A stretch of DNA of 32,824 nucleotides, taken from contig WPIO01000319.1 in the NCBI GenBank assembly GCA_009760855.2, forward strand, positions 1 to 32,824, written 5' to 3'. The notes beneath the pieces are model-generated. The model was not told the origin of the DNA, did no database searches, and saw only the letters and a list, made by a program, of their open reading frames with translations. This DNA comes from Cristatella mucedo. Taxonomy: Eukaryota > Bryozoa > Phylactolaemata > Cristatellidae. Below are positions 21,093 to 32,824 of this stretch, in pieces (positions within the stretch are counted from its first letter, which is position 1; each line of letters opens with the position of its first letter). The position numbers and the translations under genes were made by a program.

Positions 21093-24000
21093 CTAGATAC
21101 TTTAAATCAACCAGTCAAGTCATGCAGTCGCTCGGAGCAGAGTGCAGGCCCTGCTTTAGGCAATCGCACTTGAATAACTTATTTTGCTTGTGTTTGCAGC
21201 AGATCGCAGAATATGAAGACACCTAGATACTGCTGGTTATATCGTGTGATAACTTGCTGCAGATTGCGGCGCCTAGCATTAGGCCATTCACACTTGAATA
21301 GCTTATCTTGCATGAGTTCACAGCAGATCGCACAATATCTACATACTTTAAATCAACCCACCAGAGCGTGCAGTAGTTTGCAGCATAATGCAGCTCCTTG
21401 CTTCAGGCGATCGCAATTGAATAATTCATTTCGCTTGAGTTTGCAGCAGATCGCTGAATATAAAGACACCTCGATACTGCTCGTTATATCGTGTGATGAC
21501 GTGCTGCAGAGTGAGGGGCCTAGCAGTAGGCCATTCACACTTGAATAGCTTATCTTGCATGATATCCCAGCAGATCGCACAATATCTAGATACTTTAAAG
21601 CAATCCGCTGGCGCATGCAGTTGTTTGCACCATAATGCAGCTCCTTGCTTTAGGCAATCGCACTTGAATAACTCATTTTGCTTGAGTTTGCAGCAGATCG
21701 CAGAATATTAAGACACCTCAATACTTCTCGTTATATCGTGTGATAGCTTGATGCAGAGTGAGGCGCCTAGCATTAGGCCATTCACACTTGAATAACCTAC
21801 TAGGCATGAGATCGCAGCTGATCGCACAATATCTAGATACTTTAAATCAACCCGTCTAAGCATGCGGTAGCTTGCAGCTGAGTGCTGCTCCTTGCTTTAG
21901 GCAATCGCACCTGAACAACACATTTCGGTTAAGTTTGCTGCTGATCGCTGAATATAAAGACACCTCGATACTGCTCGTTATATCGTGTGATAACTTGCTG
22001 CAGGGTGCGGCGCCTAGCATTAGGTAGTTCACTCGTGAATAACCTACTTTGCAGGAGTTCACAGCAGATCGCACAACATCTAGATACTTTAAATCAACCC
22101 GTCAAGTCATGCAGTCGCTCGGAGCAGAGTGCAGGCCCTGCTTTAAGCAATCGCACTTGAATAACTGATTTCGCTTGTGTTTGCAGCAGATCGCAGAATA
22201 TGAAGACACCTCGATACTGCTGGTTATATCGTGTGATAACTTGCTGCAGATTGCAGCGCCTAGCATTAGGACGTTCACACTTGAATAGCTTATCTTGCAT
22301 GAGTTCACAGCAGATTGCACAATATCTAGATACTTTAAATCAACCCGCCAGAGCGTGCAGTAGTTTGCAGCAAAGCCCAGCGCCTTGCTTTAGGCAATCG
22401 CACGTGAAAACCACATTTCAGTCAGGTTTGCAGCTGATCGCGGAATATAAAGACACCTCGATACTGCCCGTTTTATCGTGTGATAACTTGCTGCAGATTG
22501 CGACGCCTTGCATTAGGCCATTCACACGTGAATAGCTTTTTTTGCATGACTTCACAGCAGATCGTACAATATCTAGATACTTTAAATCAATGCGTCGAGT
22601 CATGCAGTCCCTCGGCGAGGAGTGCAGGTATTGCTTTAGGCAATCGCACATAAATAACACATTTTGGTTGGGTTTGCTGCAGATCGTTGAATATAAAAAC
22701 ACCTCGATACTGCTCGTTATATCGTGTGATAACTTGCTGCAGATTGCAGCGCCTAGCATTTGGACGTTCACACTTGAATAGCTTATCTTGCATGAGTTCA
22801 CAGCAGATCGCACAATATCTACATACTTTAAATCAACCCACCAGAGCGTGCAGTAGTTTGCAGCATAATACAGCTCCTTGCTTCAGGCAATCGCACTTGA
22901 ATAACTCATTTCGGTTGAGTTTGCTGCTGATCGCGGAATATAAAGACACCTCGATACTGCCCGTTATATCGTGTGATAACTTGCTGCAGATTGCGGTGCC
23001 TTGCATTAGGCCATTCACACGTGAATAGCTAATTTTGCATGACTTCACAGCAGATCGTACATTATCTAGATACTGTAAATTAACGCGTCGATTCATGCAG
23101 TCCCTCGGAGAGGAGTGCAGGTATTGCTTTAGGCAATCGCACATAAATAACTCATTTCGGTTGAGTTTGCAGCAGAGCCCTGAATATAAAGACACCTCGA
23201 TACTGCTCATTATATCGTGTGATAACTTGCTGCAGATTGCGGCTCCTTTCATTAGGCCATTCACACGTGAATAACCTACTTTGGATGAGATCGCAGCAGA
23301 TGGCACAATATTTAGATACTTTCAAACGACCCGTCTAAGTGTGAGGTAGCTTGCAGCAGAGTGCAGCTCCTTGGTTTTAGCAATCGCACATGAATAACTC
23401 ATTTCGGTTAAGTTTGCAGCTGATTGCGGAATATAAAGACATCTCGATACTGCTCGTTATAGCGTGCGATAGCTTGCTGCAGAGTGGGGCGCCTAGCATT
23501 AGGCCATTCACACTTGAATAACATACTTTGCAAAAGATCGCAGCAGCTCGCACAATATCTAGATACTTTAAATCAACCCGTCTAAGCGTGCTGTAGCTTG
23601 CAGCAGAGTCCAGCTACTTGGTTTAGGCAATCGCACCTAAATAACACATTTTGGTTAAGTTTGCTGCAGATCGCTGAATATAAAGACACCCCGATACTGC
23701 TCGTTATATCGTGTGATAACTTGCTGCAGATTGCGGCGCCTAGCATTAGGCCATTTACACTTGAATAGCTTATCTTGCATGACTTCACAGCAGATCGCAC
23801 TATATCTAGATACTTTAAATCAACCAGTCAAGTCATGCAGTCGCCCGGAGATTAGTGCAGGCCTTGCTTTAGGCAATAGCACTTGTATAACTCATTTCGC
23901 TTGAGTTTGCAGCAGATCGCAGAAGATTAAGACACCTCGATACTGCTCGTTATAGCGTGTGATGACTTGCTGCAGTGTGAGGCGCCTTGCATTACTTGAA

Positions 24001-26751
24001 TAGCTTATCTTGCATGAGCTTACAGCAGACCGCACAATATCTAGATATTTTAAATCAACCCACCAGAGCGTGCAGTAGTTTGCAGCATAATGCAGCTCCT
24101 TGCTTCAGGCAATTGCACTTGAATAACTCATTTCGGTTGAGTTTGCAGCTGATCGCGGAATATAAGGACACCTCGATACTGCCCGTTATATCGTGTGATA
24201 ACTTGCTGCAGATTGCGGCGCCTAGCATTAGGACGTTCACACTTGAATAGCTTATCTTGCATGAGTTCACAGCAGATCGCACAATATCTAGATATTTTAA
24301 ATCAACCCACCAGAGCGTGCAGTAGTTTGCAGCATAATGCAGCTCCTTGCTTCAGGCAATCGCACTTGAATAACTCATTTCGGTTGAGTTTGCAGCTGAT
24401 CGCGGAATATAAAGACACCTCGATACTGCCCGTTATATCGTGTGATAACTTGCTGCAGATTGCGGCGCCTTGCATTAGGCCATTCACACGTGAATAGCTC
24501 ATTTTGCATGACTTCACAGCAAATCGTACATTATCTAGATACTTTAAATCAATGCGTCGAGTCATGCAGTCCCTCGGAGAGGAGTGCAGGTATTGCTATA
24601 GGATATCGCACATAAATAACTCATTTCGGTTGAGTTTGCAGCTGATCGCTGAATATAAAGACACCTCGATACTGCCGGTTATAGCTTGTGATAACTTGCT
24701 GCAGAGTGCTGGGCCTTATATTAGGCCATTCACACTTGAATAGCTTATTTTGCATGACTTCACAGCAGATCGCACATTATCTAGATACTTTAAATCAACC
24801 CGTCAAGGCATGAAGTAGTTTGCAGCATAATACAGCTCCTAGCTTTAGGCAATCGCACTTGAATAACTCCTTTCGTTTGAGTTTGCAGCTGATCGCGGAA
24901 TATAAAGACATCTCGATACTGCTCGTTATAGCGTGGGATAGCTTGCTGCAGAGTGGGGCGCCTAGCATTAGGCCATTCACACTTGAATAACCTACTTTGC
25001 ATGAGATCGCAGCAGATCGCACAATGTCTAGATTCTTAAAATCAACCCGTTTAAGCGTGCTGTAGCTTGCAGCAGAGTCCAGCTACTTGGTTTAGGCAAT
25101 CGCACCTGAATAACACATTTCGGTTAAGTTTGCTGCACTTCGCTGAGTATAAAGACACCTCGATACTGCTCGTTATATCGTGTTATAATTTGCTGCAGAT
25201 TGCGGCGCCTAGCATTAGGCCATTCACACTTGAATAGCTCATCTTGCATGATATCCTAGCAGATCGCACAATATCTAGATACTTTAAACCAATCCGCTGG
25301 GGCATGCAGTTGTTTGCACCAAAATGCACCTCCTTGCTTGAGGCAATCGCAATTGAATAACTCATTTTGCTTGAGTTTGCAACAAATCGCTAAATATAAA
25401 GACACCTCGATACTGCTCTATATAGCCGTGATAGCTTGCTGTTGAGTGTGGCACCTAGCAATAGGCCATTCACACTTGAATACCTTATTTTGTATGGGTT
25501 TACAGCAGATCGCACAATATCTCGATACTTCAAATCAACCCGTCAAGTCATGCAGTCCCTCGAGAGGAGTGCAGGTATAGCTTTACGCAATCGCACATAA
25601 ATTACTCATTTCGGTTGAGTTTGCAGCAGAGCCCTGAATATAAAGACACCTCGATACTGCTCATTATATCGTGTGATAACTTGCTGCAGATTGGGGCTCC
25701 TTTCATCAGGCCATTCACACGTGAATAGCTTATTTTGCATGACTTCAAAGCAGATCGCACATTATCTAGATACTTTAAATCAACCCGTCAAGGCATGAAG
25801 TAGCTTGGAGTAGAGTGCAGGCCTTGCTTTAGGCAATCGCACTTGAATAATTCTTTACGCTTGAGTTTGCAGCAGATCGCTGAATATAAAGACACCTCGA
25901 TACTGCTCGTTATATCGTGTGATGACGTGCTGCAGAGTGAGGGGCCTAGCATTAGGCCATTCACACTTGAATAACCTACTAGGCATGAGATCGCAGCTGA
26001 TCGCACAATATCTAGATACTTTAAATCAACCCGTTTAAGCGTGTGGTAGCTTGAAGCGGAGTGCAGCTCCTTGCTTTAGGCAATCGCACCTGAGTAACAC
26101 ATTTTGGTTAAGTTTGCTGCAGATCGCTGAATATAAAGACACCTCGATACTGCTCGTTATATCGTGTGATAACTTGCTGCAGACTGAGGCGCCTAGCATT
26201 AGGCCATTCACACTTGAATAGCTTATCTTGCATGAGTTCACAGCAGATCGCACAATATCTAGATACTTTAAATCAACCCGCCAGAGCGTGCAGTAGTTTG
26301 CAGCATAATGCAGTGCCTTGCTTCAGGCAATCGCACTGGAATAACTCATTTTGCTTGAGTTTGCAGAAATCGCTAAATATAAAGACACCTCGATACTACT
26401 CGTTATATCGTGTGATAACTTGCTGCAGTGTGCTAATCGTTGCATTAAGCCATGCACACTTGAATAGCTGATTTTGCATTAGTCAACAGCAGATCGCACA
26501 ATATCTAGATACTTTAAATCAACCCGCCAGAGCGTGCAGTAGTTTGCAGCAGAGTGCAGCTCCTTGCTTTAGGCAATCGCACATGAAAACCACATTTCGG
26601 TTAAGTTTGCTGCAGATCGCTGAATATGAAGACACCTCGATACTGCTGGTTATATCGTGTGATAACTTGCTGCAGATTGCAGCGCCTAGCATTAGGACGT
26701 TCACACTTGAATAGCTTATCTTGCATGAGTTCACAGCAGATCGCACAATAT
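21093..26751. repeat. Satellite mosaic with caccagagcgtgcag and gcgtcgagtcatgcag dimers
   Basis: About 23 dimers of mixed type. Common forms have left arms reading cccaccagagcgtgcagtag with gcagcataatgcagc (21339, 22819, 24041, 24288), and gcgtcgagtcatgcagtccc-like arms preceded by gcacattatctag or gtacaatatctag (22573, 23066, 24535). g (21833) and a (22080) follow each other with an empty LINE target at 21854. The dimer ending before 24041 is 11-12 bp short because attaggccattcacacttgaa has become attacttgaa near 23992. No gene or transposon seen. Confidence 0.75.
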
Positions 26752-26874
26752 CTAGATATTTTAAATCAACCCACCAGAGCGTGCATTAGTTTGCAGCAAA
26801 GCGCAGCTCCTTGCTTTAGGCAATCGCACATGAAAACCACATTTCAGTCAGGTTTGCAGCTGATCGCGGAATAT
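26752..26874. repeat. Orphan half A (single 123-bp unit)
   Basis: Landmark spacing is exactly 123 bp. A half A (caccagagcgtgcattag ... gatcgcggaatat) is followed at once by a new half A (ctagctactttaaatccaac). Its sister dimer at 29101 has the same half A but continues into a normal half B (ataaagacacctcgatactg). The missing half B places a recombination join within the shared aatat/ctag boundary, direct evidence of exchange in the 123-bp register. Confidence 0.88.
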
Positions 26875-27490
26875 CTAGCTACTTTAAATCCAACCGTCGA
26901 AGCGTGCAGGAGCTAGCAGCAGAGTGCTACACCTTGGTTTAGGCAATCACACTTGAATAACGAACTTTGCTTGACTTTGCAGCATATCGCGGAACATTAA
27001 GATACCTCGATACCGCACCTCATTCCGTATGATAACTTGCTGCAGAGTGCGGTGCCTTGCATTAAGCCATTCACACTTGAATAGCTTATTTTGCATGAGT
27101 TTACAGCAGATCGGATAATATCTAGAGACTTTAAATCCACCCGTCGAAGCTTGCATGAGCTAGCAGCAGAGTGCTGTGCCTTGCTTTGGGCAATCGTACT
27201 TAAAAAACACATTTCGCTTGAGTTTGCAGAAGATCGCGGAATGTAAAGACACCTCGATACTGCTCCTTATGGCCTGTGATAACTTGCTGCAGAGTGGGGT
27301 GCCTTGCATTAAGCCATTCTCACTTAAAATAACCTTATTTTGCATGAGTTCACAGCAGATCGCACAATATCTAGATACTTTAAATCCGACCGTCGAAGCA
27401 TGCAGGAGCTGGCAGCAGAGTGCTCAGCTTCGCTTTAGGCAATCGCACTTGAAAAACGCATTTTGCTTGATTTTGCAGAAGATCGCTGAA
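26875..27490. repeat. Diverged satellite block, copy 2 (five half units)
   Basis: Dimers at 26875 and 27122 and half A at 27371 match 12404, 12651 and 12898 at an offset of about 14,471 bp, sharing gctagcagcagagtgct, cacttgaataacgaactttg, cttaaaaaacacatttcg and cacttgaaaaacgcattttg. The left edge is the orphan half-unit join at 26874. The right edge, where sequence returns to common satellite (gctgaatataaagacacctc), lies near the half A/half B border at about 27490. The block is thus a cassette of five half units. Confidence 0.85.
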
Positions 27491-27867
27491 TATAAAGACA
27501 CCTCGATACTGCTCGTTATATCGTGTGATGACGTGCTGCAGAGTGAGGGGCCTAGCATTAGGCCATTCACACTTGAATAGCTTATCTTGCATGATATCCC
27601 AGCAGATCGCACAATATCTAGATACTTTAAAGCAATGCGCCGTCAAGCGCATGCAGTATCTCGGAGCAGAGTGCAGGCCTTGCTTTAGGCAATCGCACTT
27701 GAATAATTCATTTCGCTTGAGTTTGCAGCAGATAGCTGAATAAAATGACAACTCGATACTGCTCGTTATATCGTGTGATAACTTGCTGCATATTACGGCG
27801 CCTTGCATTAGGCCATTCACAATTGAATAGCTTATTTTGCATGACTTCACAGCAGATCGCACAATAT

Positions 27868-29100
27868 CTAGATAATCTAAATCAACCCGTCAAGTCATGC
27901 AGTCCCTCGGAAAGGAGTGCAGGATTTGCTTTAGGCAATCGCACATAAATAACTCATTTTGGTTGAGTTTGCAGCAGATCGCTGAATGTAAAGACACCTC
28001 GATACTGCTCGTTATATCGCGTGATGACGTACTGCAGAGTGGGGGGCCTTGCATTAACCCATTCACACATGAATAGCTTATTTTGCATGAGTTTACAGCA
28101 GATCGCACGATATGTAGATAATTTAAATTACACCGTCAAGTCATGCAGTATCTCGGAGCAGAGTGATGACCTTGCTTCAGCCAATCGCACTTGAATGAGT
28201 CATTTCGCTTAAGTTTGCAGCAGATCGCAGAATACAAAGACACCTCGATACTTCTCGTTATATCGTGTGATAGCTTGCTGCAGAGTGAGGCGCCTAGCAT
28301 TAGGCAATTCACACTTGAATAACCTACTAGGCATGAGATCGCAGCTGATCGCACAATATCTAGATACTTTAAATCAACCCGTCTAAGCATGCGGTAGCTT
28401 GCAGCTGAGTGCAGCTCCTTGCTTTAGGCAATCTCACCTGAACAACACATTTCGGTTAAGTTTGCTGCTGATCGCTGAATATAAAGACACCTCGATACTG
28501 CTCGTTATATCGTGTGATAACTTGCTGCAGGGTGCGGCGCCTAGCATTAGGTAGTTCACTCGTGAATAACCTACTTTGCAGGACTTCACAGCAGATCGCA
28601 CAATATCTAGATACTTTAAATCAACCCGTCAAGTCATGCAGTCGCTCGGAGCAGAGTGCAGGCCCTGCTTTAGGCAATCGCACTTGAATAACTTATTTCG
28701 CTTGTGTTTGCAGCAGATCGCAGAATATGAAGACACCTCGATACTGCTGGTTATATCGTGTGATAACTTGCTGCAGATTGCGGTGCCTAGCATTAGGCCA
28801 TTCACACTTGAATAGCTTATCTTGCATGAGTTTCACAACAGATCGCACAATATCTAGATACTTTAAATCAACCCGCCAGAGCGTGCAGTAGTTTGCAGCA
28901 GAGTGCAGCTCCTTGCTTTAGGCAATCGCACATGAATACCACATTTCGGTTAGGTTTGCTGCAGATCGCTGAATATGAAGACACCTCGATACTGCTGGTT
29001 ATATCGTGTGATAACTTGCTGCAGATTGCAGCGCCTAGCATTAGGACGTTCACACTTGAATAGCTTATCTTGCATGAGTTCACAGCAGATCGCACAATAT
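27868..29100. repeat. HOR-type run e-f-g-a-b in canonical order
   Basis: Dimers e 27868, f 28114, g 28360, a 28607 and b 28854 keep the order and diagnostic sequences of the left HOR domain, across the copy boundary (g to a). An empty LINE target (cccgtctaagcatgcgg) is present near 28378. Similarity to the left domain seems greater than for neighbouring mosaic dimers, judged by eye. Confidence 0.72.
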
Positions 29101-31540
29101 CTAGATATTTTAAATCAACCCACCAGAGCGTGCATTAGTTTGCAGCAAAGCGCAGCTCCTTGCTTTAGGCAATCGCACATGAAAACCACATTTCAGTCAG
29201 GTTTGCAGCTGATCGCGGAATATAAAGACACCTCGATACTGCCCGTTTTATCGTGTGATAACTTGCTGCAGATTGCGGCGCCTTGCATTAGGCCATTCAC
29301 ACGTGAATAGCTTATTTTGCATGACTTCACAGCAGATCGTACAATATCTAGATACTTTAAATCAACGCGTCGAGTCATGCAGTCCCTCGGAGAGGAGTGC
29401 AGGTATTGCTTTAGGCAATCGCACATAAATAACTCATTTCGGTTGAGTTTGCAGCTGATCGCGGAATATAAAGACACCTCGATAATGCCCGGTATAGCTT
29501 GTGATAACTTGCTGCACATTGCTGCGCCTTGCATTAGGCCATTCACACGTGAATAGCTTATTTTGCATGACTTCACAGCAGATCGCACATTATCTAGATA
29601 CTTTAAATGAACCCGTCAAGTCATGCAGTCCCTCGAGAGGAGTGCAGGTATTGCTTTGAGCAATCGCACATAAATTACTCATTTCGGTTGAGTTTGCAGC
29701 AGAGCCCTGAATATAAAGACACCTCGATACTGCTCATTATATCGTGTGATAACTTGCTGTAGATTGCGGCTCCTTTCATTAGGCCATTCACACGTGAATA
29801 GCTTATTTTGCATGACTTCACAGCAGATCGCACATTATCTAGATACTTTAAATCAACCCGTCAAGGCATGAAGTAGCTTGGAGTAGAGTGCACGCCTTGC
29901 TTTAGGCAATCGCACTTGAATAACTCATTTCGCCTAGGTTCGCAGCAAATCGCTGAATATTAAGACACCTCAATACTACTCATTATATCGTGTGATGACT
30001 GGCTGCAGAGTGCAGATACTTGCATTAAGCCATTCACACTTGAATAGCTTATCTTGCATGAGTTCACAGCAGATCGCACAATATCTGGATACTTTAAATC
30101 AACCCGCCAGAGCGTGCAGTAGTTTGCAGCATAATGCAGCTCCTTGCTTCAGGCAATCGCACTTGAATAAGTCATTTTGCTTGAGTTTGCAGCAAATCGC
30201 TAAATATAAAGACACCTCGACACTGCTCTTTAAAGCGTGTGATAACTTGCTGCAGAGTGCTGCGCCTTGTATTAGGCCATTCACACTTGAATAGCTTATT
30301 TTGCATGAGTTCACTGCAGATCGTACAATATCTAGATACTTTAAATGAACCTGTCTCAGCGTGCGGTAGCTTGCAGCAGAGTGCAGCTCCTTGGTTTAGG
30401 CGATCGCACTTAAATAACCCATTTCGCCTAAGTTTGCAGAAGATCGCAGAATATTAAGACACCACGATACTGCTCGTTGTAGAGCGTGATAACTTGCTAG
30501 AGAGTGCGGCTCCTAGATATAGGCCATTTACACTTGAATAGCTTATCTTGCAAGAGTTCACAGCAGATCGCACAATATCTAGATAATTTAAATCAACCCG
30601 TCAAGGCATGCAGTAGCCCGGAGCAGAGTGCTGGCCTTACTTAAGGCAATCGCACTTGAATAACTCATTTCGCTTAAGTTTGAGCAGATCGCGGAATATA
30701 AAGACACCTTGCTACTACACGTTATAGCATGTGATAACTTGCTGCAGAGTGCGTTGCCTAGCATTAGGCCATTAAAACTTAAATAACCTATTTTGCATGA
30801 GATCGCAGCAGATCACACAATATCTAGATACTTTAAATCAACCAGTCAGTGAGTGCAGCTCCTTGCTTTAGGCAATCGCACTTGAATAACTCATTTCGCT
30901 TGAGTTCGCAGCAGATCGCTGAATATTAAGACACCTCGATACTACTCGTTATATCGTGTGATGACTTGCTGGAGAGTGCTGATCCTTGCATTAAGCCATT
31001 CACACTTGAAAAGCTGATTTTGCATTTGTCTACAGCAGATCGCACAATATCTAGATACTTTAAATCAACCCGCCAGTGTGTGCTGTAGTTTGCAGCATAA
31101 TGCAGCGCCTTGCTTCAGGCAATCGCACTTGAATAACTCATTTCGCTTGAGTTTGCAGCAGATCGCTGAATATAAAGACACCTCGATACTGCTCGCTATA
31201 GCGTGCGATAGCTTGCTGCAGAGTGAGGCGCCTAGCATTAGGCCATTCACACTTGACTAACCTACTTTGCATGAGATCGCAGCAGATTGCGCAATATCTA
31301 GGTATTTTAAATCAACCCGTCAAGTCATGCAGTCGCTCGGAGAGGAGTGCAGGCCTTGCGTTAGGCATTCGCACTTGAATAACTCATTTCGCTTGAGTTT
31401 GCAGCAGATCGCTGAATATAAAGACACCACCATACTGCTTGTTATAGAGTGTGACTTGCTGCAGTGTGAGGCGCCTTGCATTAAGCCATTCACACTTGAA
31501 TAGCTTATCTTGCATATGTTCACAGCAGATCGCACAATAT

Positions 31541-31660
31541 CTAGATACTTTAAATCCACCCGTCGAAGCTTGCATGAGCTAGCAGCAGAGTGCTGCGCCT
31601 TGCTTTGGGCAATCGTACTTAAAAAACACATTTCGCTTGATTTTTGCAGCATATCGCTGA
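31541..31660. repeat. Diverged satellite block, partial copy (one half A)
   Basis: A single half A with the diverged-block signature (cacccgtcgaagcttgcatg, gctagcagcagagtgctgcg, cttaaaaaacacatttcgc) matching the dimers at 12651 and 27122. Sequence on both sides is common satellite. It is a third, half-unit-sized appearance of the relic family. Confidence 0.75.
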
Positions 31661-32283
31661 ATATAAAGACACCTCGATACTGCTCGTTATATCGTGTGAT
31701 AACTTGCTGGGGAGTGCGGAGACTTGCATTAAGCCATTCACACTTGAGGGCAAGCTTATCTTGCATGATATCCCAGCAGATCGCACAATATCTAGATACT
31801 TTAAACCAATCCGCCGGGACATGCAGTTGTTTGCACCAAAATGCACCAATGTTTTAGGCAAACGCACTTGAATAACTCATTTCGCTTGAGTTTGCAGCAG
31901 ATCGCAGAATATTAAGACACCTCGATGCTGCTCGTTATAGCATGTGATAACTTGCTGCAGTGTGAGGCGCCTTGCATTAAGCCATTCACACTTGAATAGC
32001 TTATCTTGCATGAGTTCAGAGCAGATCGCACAATATCTAGAAGTTTTAAATCAACCCACCAGAGTGTGCAGTAGTTTGCAGCATAATGCAGCTCCTTGCT
32101 TTAGGCAATCGCACTTGAATAACTCAGTTCGGTTGAGTTTGCAGCTGATCGCGGAATATAAAGACATCTCGATACTGCTCGTTATAGCGTGGGATAGCTT
32201 GCTGCAGAGTGGGGCGCCTAGCATTAGGCCATTCACACTGGAATAACCTGCTTTGCATGAGATCGCAGCAGATCGCACAAAAT

Positions 32284-32416
32284 CTAGTTACTTTAAATCA
32301 ACCCGTCTAAGCGTGCTGTAGCTTGCAGCAGAGTCCAGCTACTTGGTTTAGGCAATTTAGGCCATTCACACTTGAATAGCTTATCTTGCATGATTTCCCA
32401 GCAGATCGCACAATAT
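32284..32416. repeat. Shortened satellite dimer (133 bp)
   Basis: Half A runs to ggtttaggcaa and continues directly as tttaggccattcacacttga from half B, near 32350. About 114 bp is missing. The join lies at the ttaggc motif, which occupies the same position in both halves, as expected if misaligned halves recombined. Confidence 0.8.
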
Positions 32417-32824
32417 CTAGATACTTTAAACCAATCCGCCGGGGCATGCAGTTGTTTGCACCAAAATGCACCTCCTTGCTTGAGGCAATCGCAATTAAAT
32501 AACTCATTTTGCTTGAGTTTGCAGCAAATCGCTAAATATAAAGACACCTCGATACGGCTCTATATAGCTGTGATAACTTGCTGCAGAGTGTGGCGCCTAG
32601 CATTAGGCCATTCACACTTGCATACCTTATTTTGCATGACTTCACAGCAGATCGCACTATATCTAGATGCTTTAAATCAACCCGTCAAGTCATGCTGTCA
32701 CCCGGAGATTAGTGCAGGCCTTGCATTAGGCAATCGCACTTGAATAACTCATTTCGCTTGAGTTTGCAGCAGATCGCTGAATATAAAGACACCTTGACAC
32801 TGCTCGTTATATCGTGTGATGACG

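Larger units (their letters stand above)
10701..32824. repeat. Satellite array, right part (246-bp dimers of 123-bp units)
   Basis: This is the same dimer satellite in the same orientation, resuming in mid-dimer directly after the LINE and running to the window end. Up to 12403 it continues the homogeneous seven-dimer pattern. Beyond that, dimer types are mixed, order is irregular, and small indels are more frequent. Spacing stays near 245-247 bp apart from a few shortened dimers (near 20289, 20749, 24041, 26752, 30824 and 32284). No coding gene, RNA gene or second transposon was recognised in these 22 kb. Frames of 60-160 codons exist but are chance consequences of a repeat length close to a multiple of three. 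Confidence 0.97.
29101..32824. repeat. Satellite mosaic at the right end of the window
   Basis: About 15 mixed dimers (starts 29101, 29348, 29594, 29839, 30085, 30332, 30579, 30824, 31051, 31298, 31541, 31792, 32037, 32284, 32417, 32663). The dimer at 30824 is 227 bp because about 20 bp of the left arm is missing (aaccagtcagtgagtgcagc). Near 31746 the usual cttgaatagctt is replaced by cttgagggcaagctt. The array continues past the window edge. No gene seen. Confidence 0.75.

Noticed and set aside
27380-27862. The longest satellite frames (160 codons here; 157 at 22833-23306; 148 at 31320-31766) as genes
   Set aside because: They lie wholly in tandem repeat, span shuffled dimer types, match no domain I know, and arise because the repeat length is near a multiple of three. 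Sister dimers have stops or shifts in the same frame.
1-32824. CRISPR array
   Set aside because: Repeats are contiguous and 246 bp long with no short repeat/unique spacer pattern, and the inserted LINE is eukaryotic.

Overview
The window is almost wholly satellite DNA from a eukaryotic, probably animal, genome. About 31.8 of 32.8 kb is one head-to-tail tandem array that runs off both ends, so the true array is longer. The only non-satellite DNA is a 987-bp, 5'-truncated non-LTR retrotransposon (LINE) on the minus strand at 9714-10700. Its C-terminal reverse-transcriptase fragment and 3' tail look L2/CR1-like, a type I associate with aquatic animals such as cnidarians, molluscs, echinoderms, lancelets and fish. 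The species cannot be named from this sequence. I see no cellular protein gene, tRNA, rRNA, CRISPR array or bacterial operon.

The satellite has three nested levels. (1) The basic unit is about 123 bp. (2) Two diverged versions of it, half A (about 122 bp) and half B (about 124 bp), alternate to give a 246-247 bp dimer, repeated about 130 times. (3) In roughly the first 12.4 kb, seven recognisably different dimers, named a to g here, recur in fixed order with a period of about 1,725 bp. This is a higher-order repeat (HOR) like those of centromeric or other large satellite arrays. HOR copies start at about 552 (variant), 2277, 4246, 5971, 8210 and 10927, with one or two extra dimers in some copies.

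Layout: 1-551 partial copy with a half-unit-sized deletion; 552-12403 homogeneous HOR domain, interrupted by the LINE; 12404-13020 a diverged three-dimer block; 13145-16593 a mosaic with a different dimer family; 16594-18317 HOR types again in permuted order; 18318-21092 an indel-rich stretch with two shortened dimers; 21093-26751 mosaic; 26752-26874 a lone half A joined directly to a second copy of the diverged block (26875-27490); 27868-29100 a cleaner e-f-g-a-b run; 29101-32824 mosaic with further deletions.

The array reads as a record of unequal exchange. Junctions fall in register at 7-dimer, 9-dimer, single-dimer and half-dimer scale. The LINE hit a g-type dimer after the HOR had been amplified, because equivalent sites in sister copies are empty. 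Many short open frames cross the satellite because 246 is divisible by three; none looks like a gene. I found no new biological system here. The most useful observations are the nested 123/246/1,725-bp architecture, half-unit exchange junctions, the relic diverged block, and a datable LINE insertion with paralogous empty sites.
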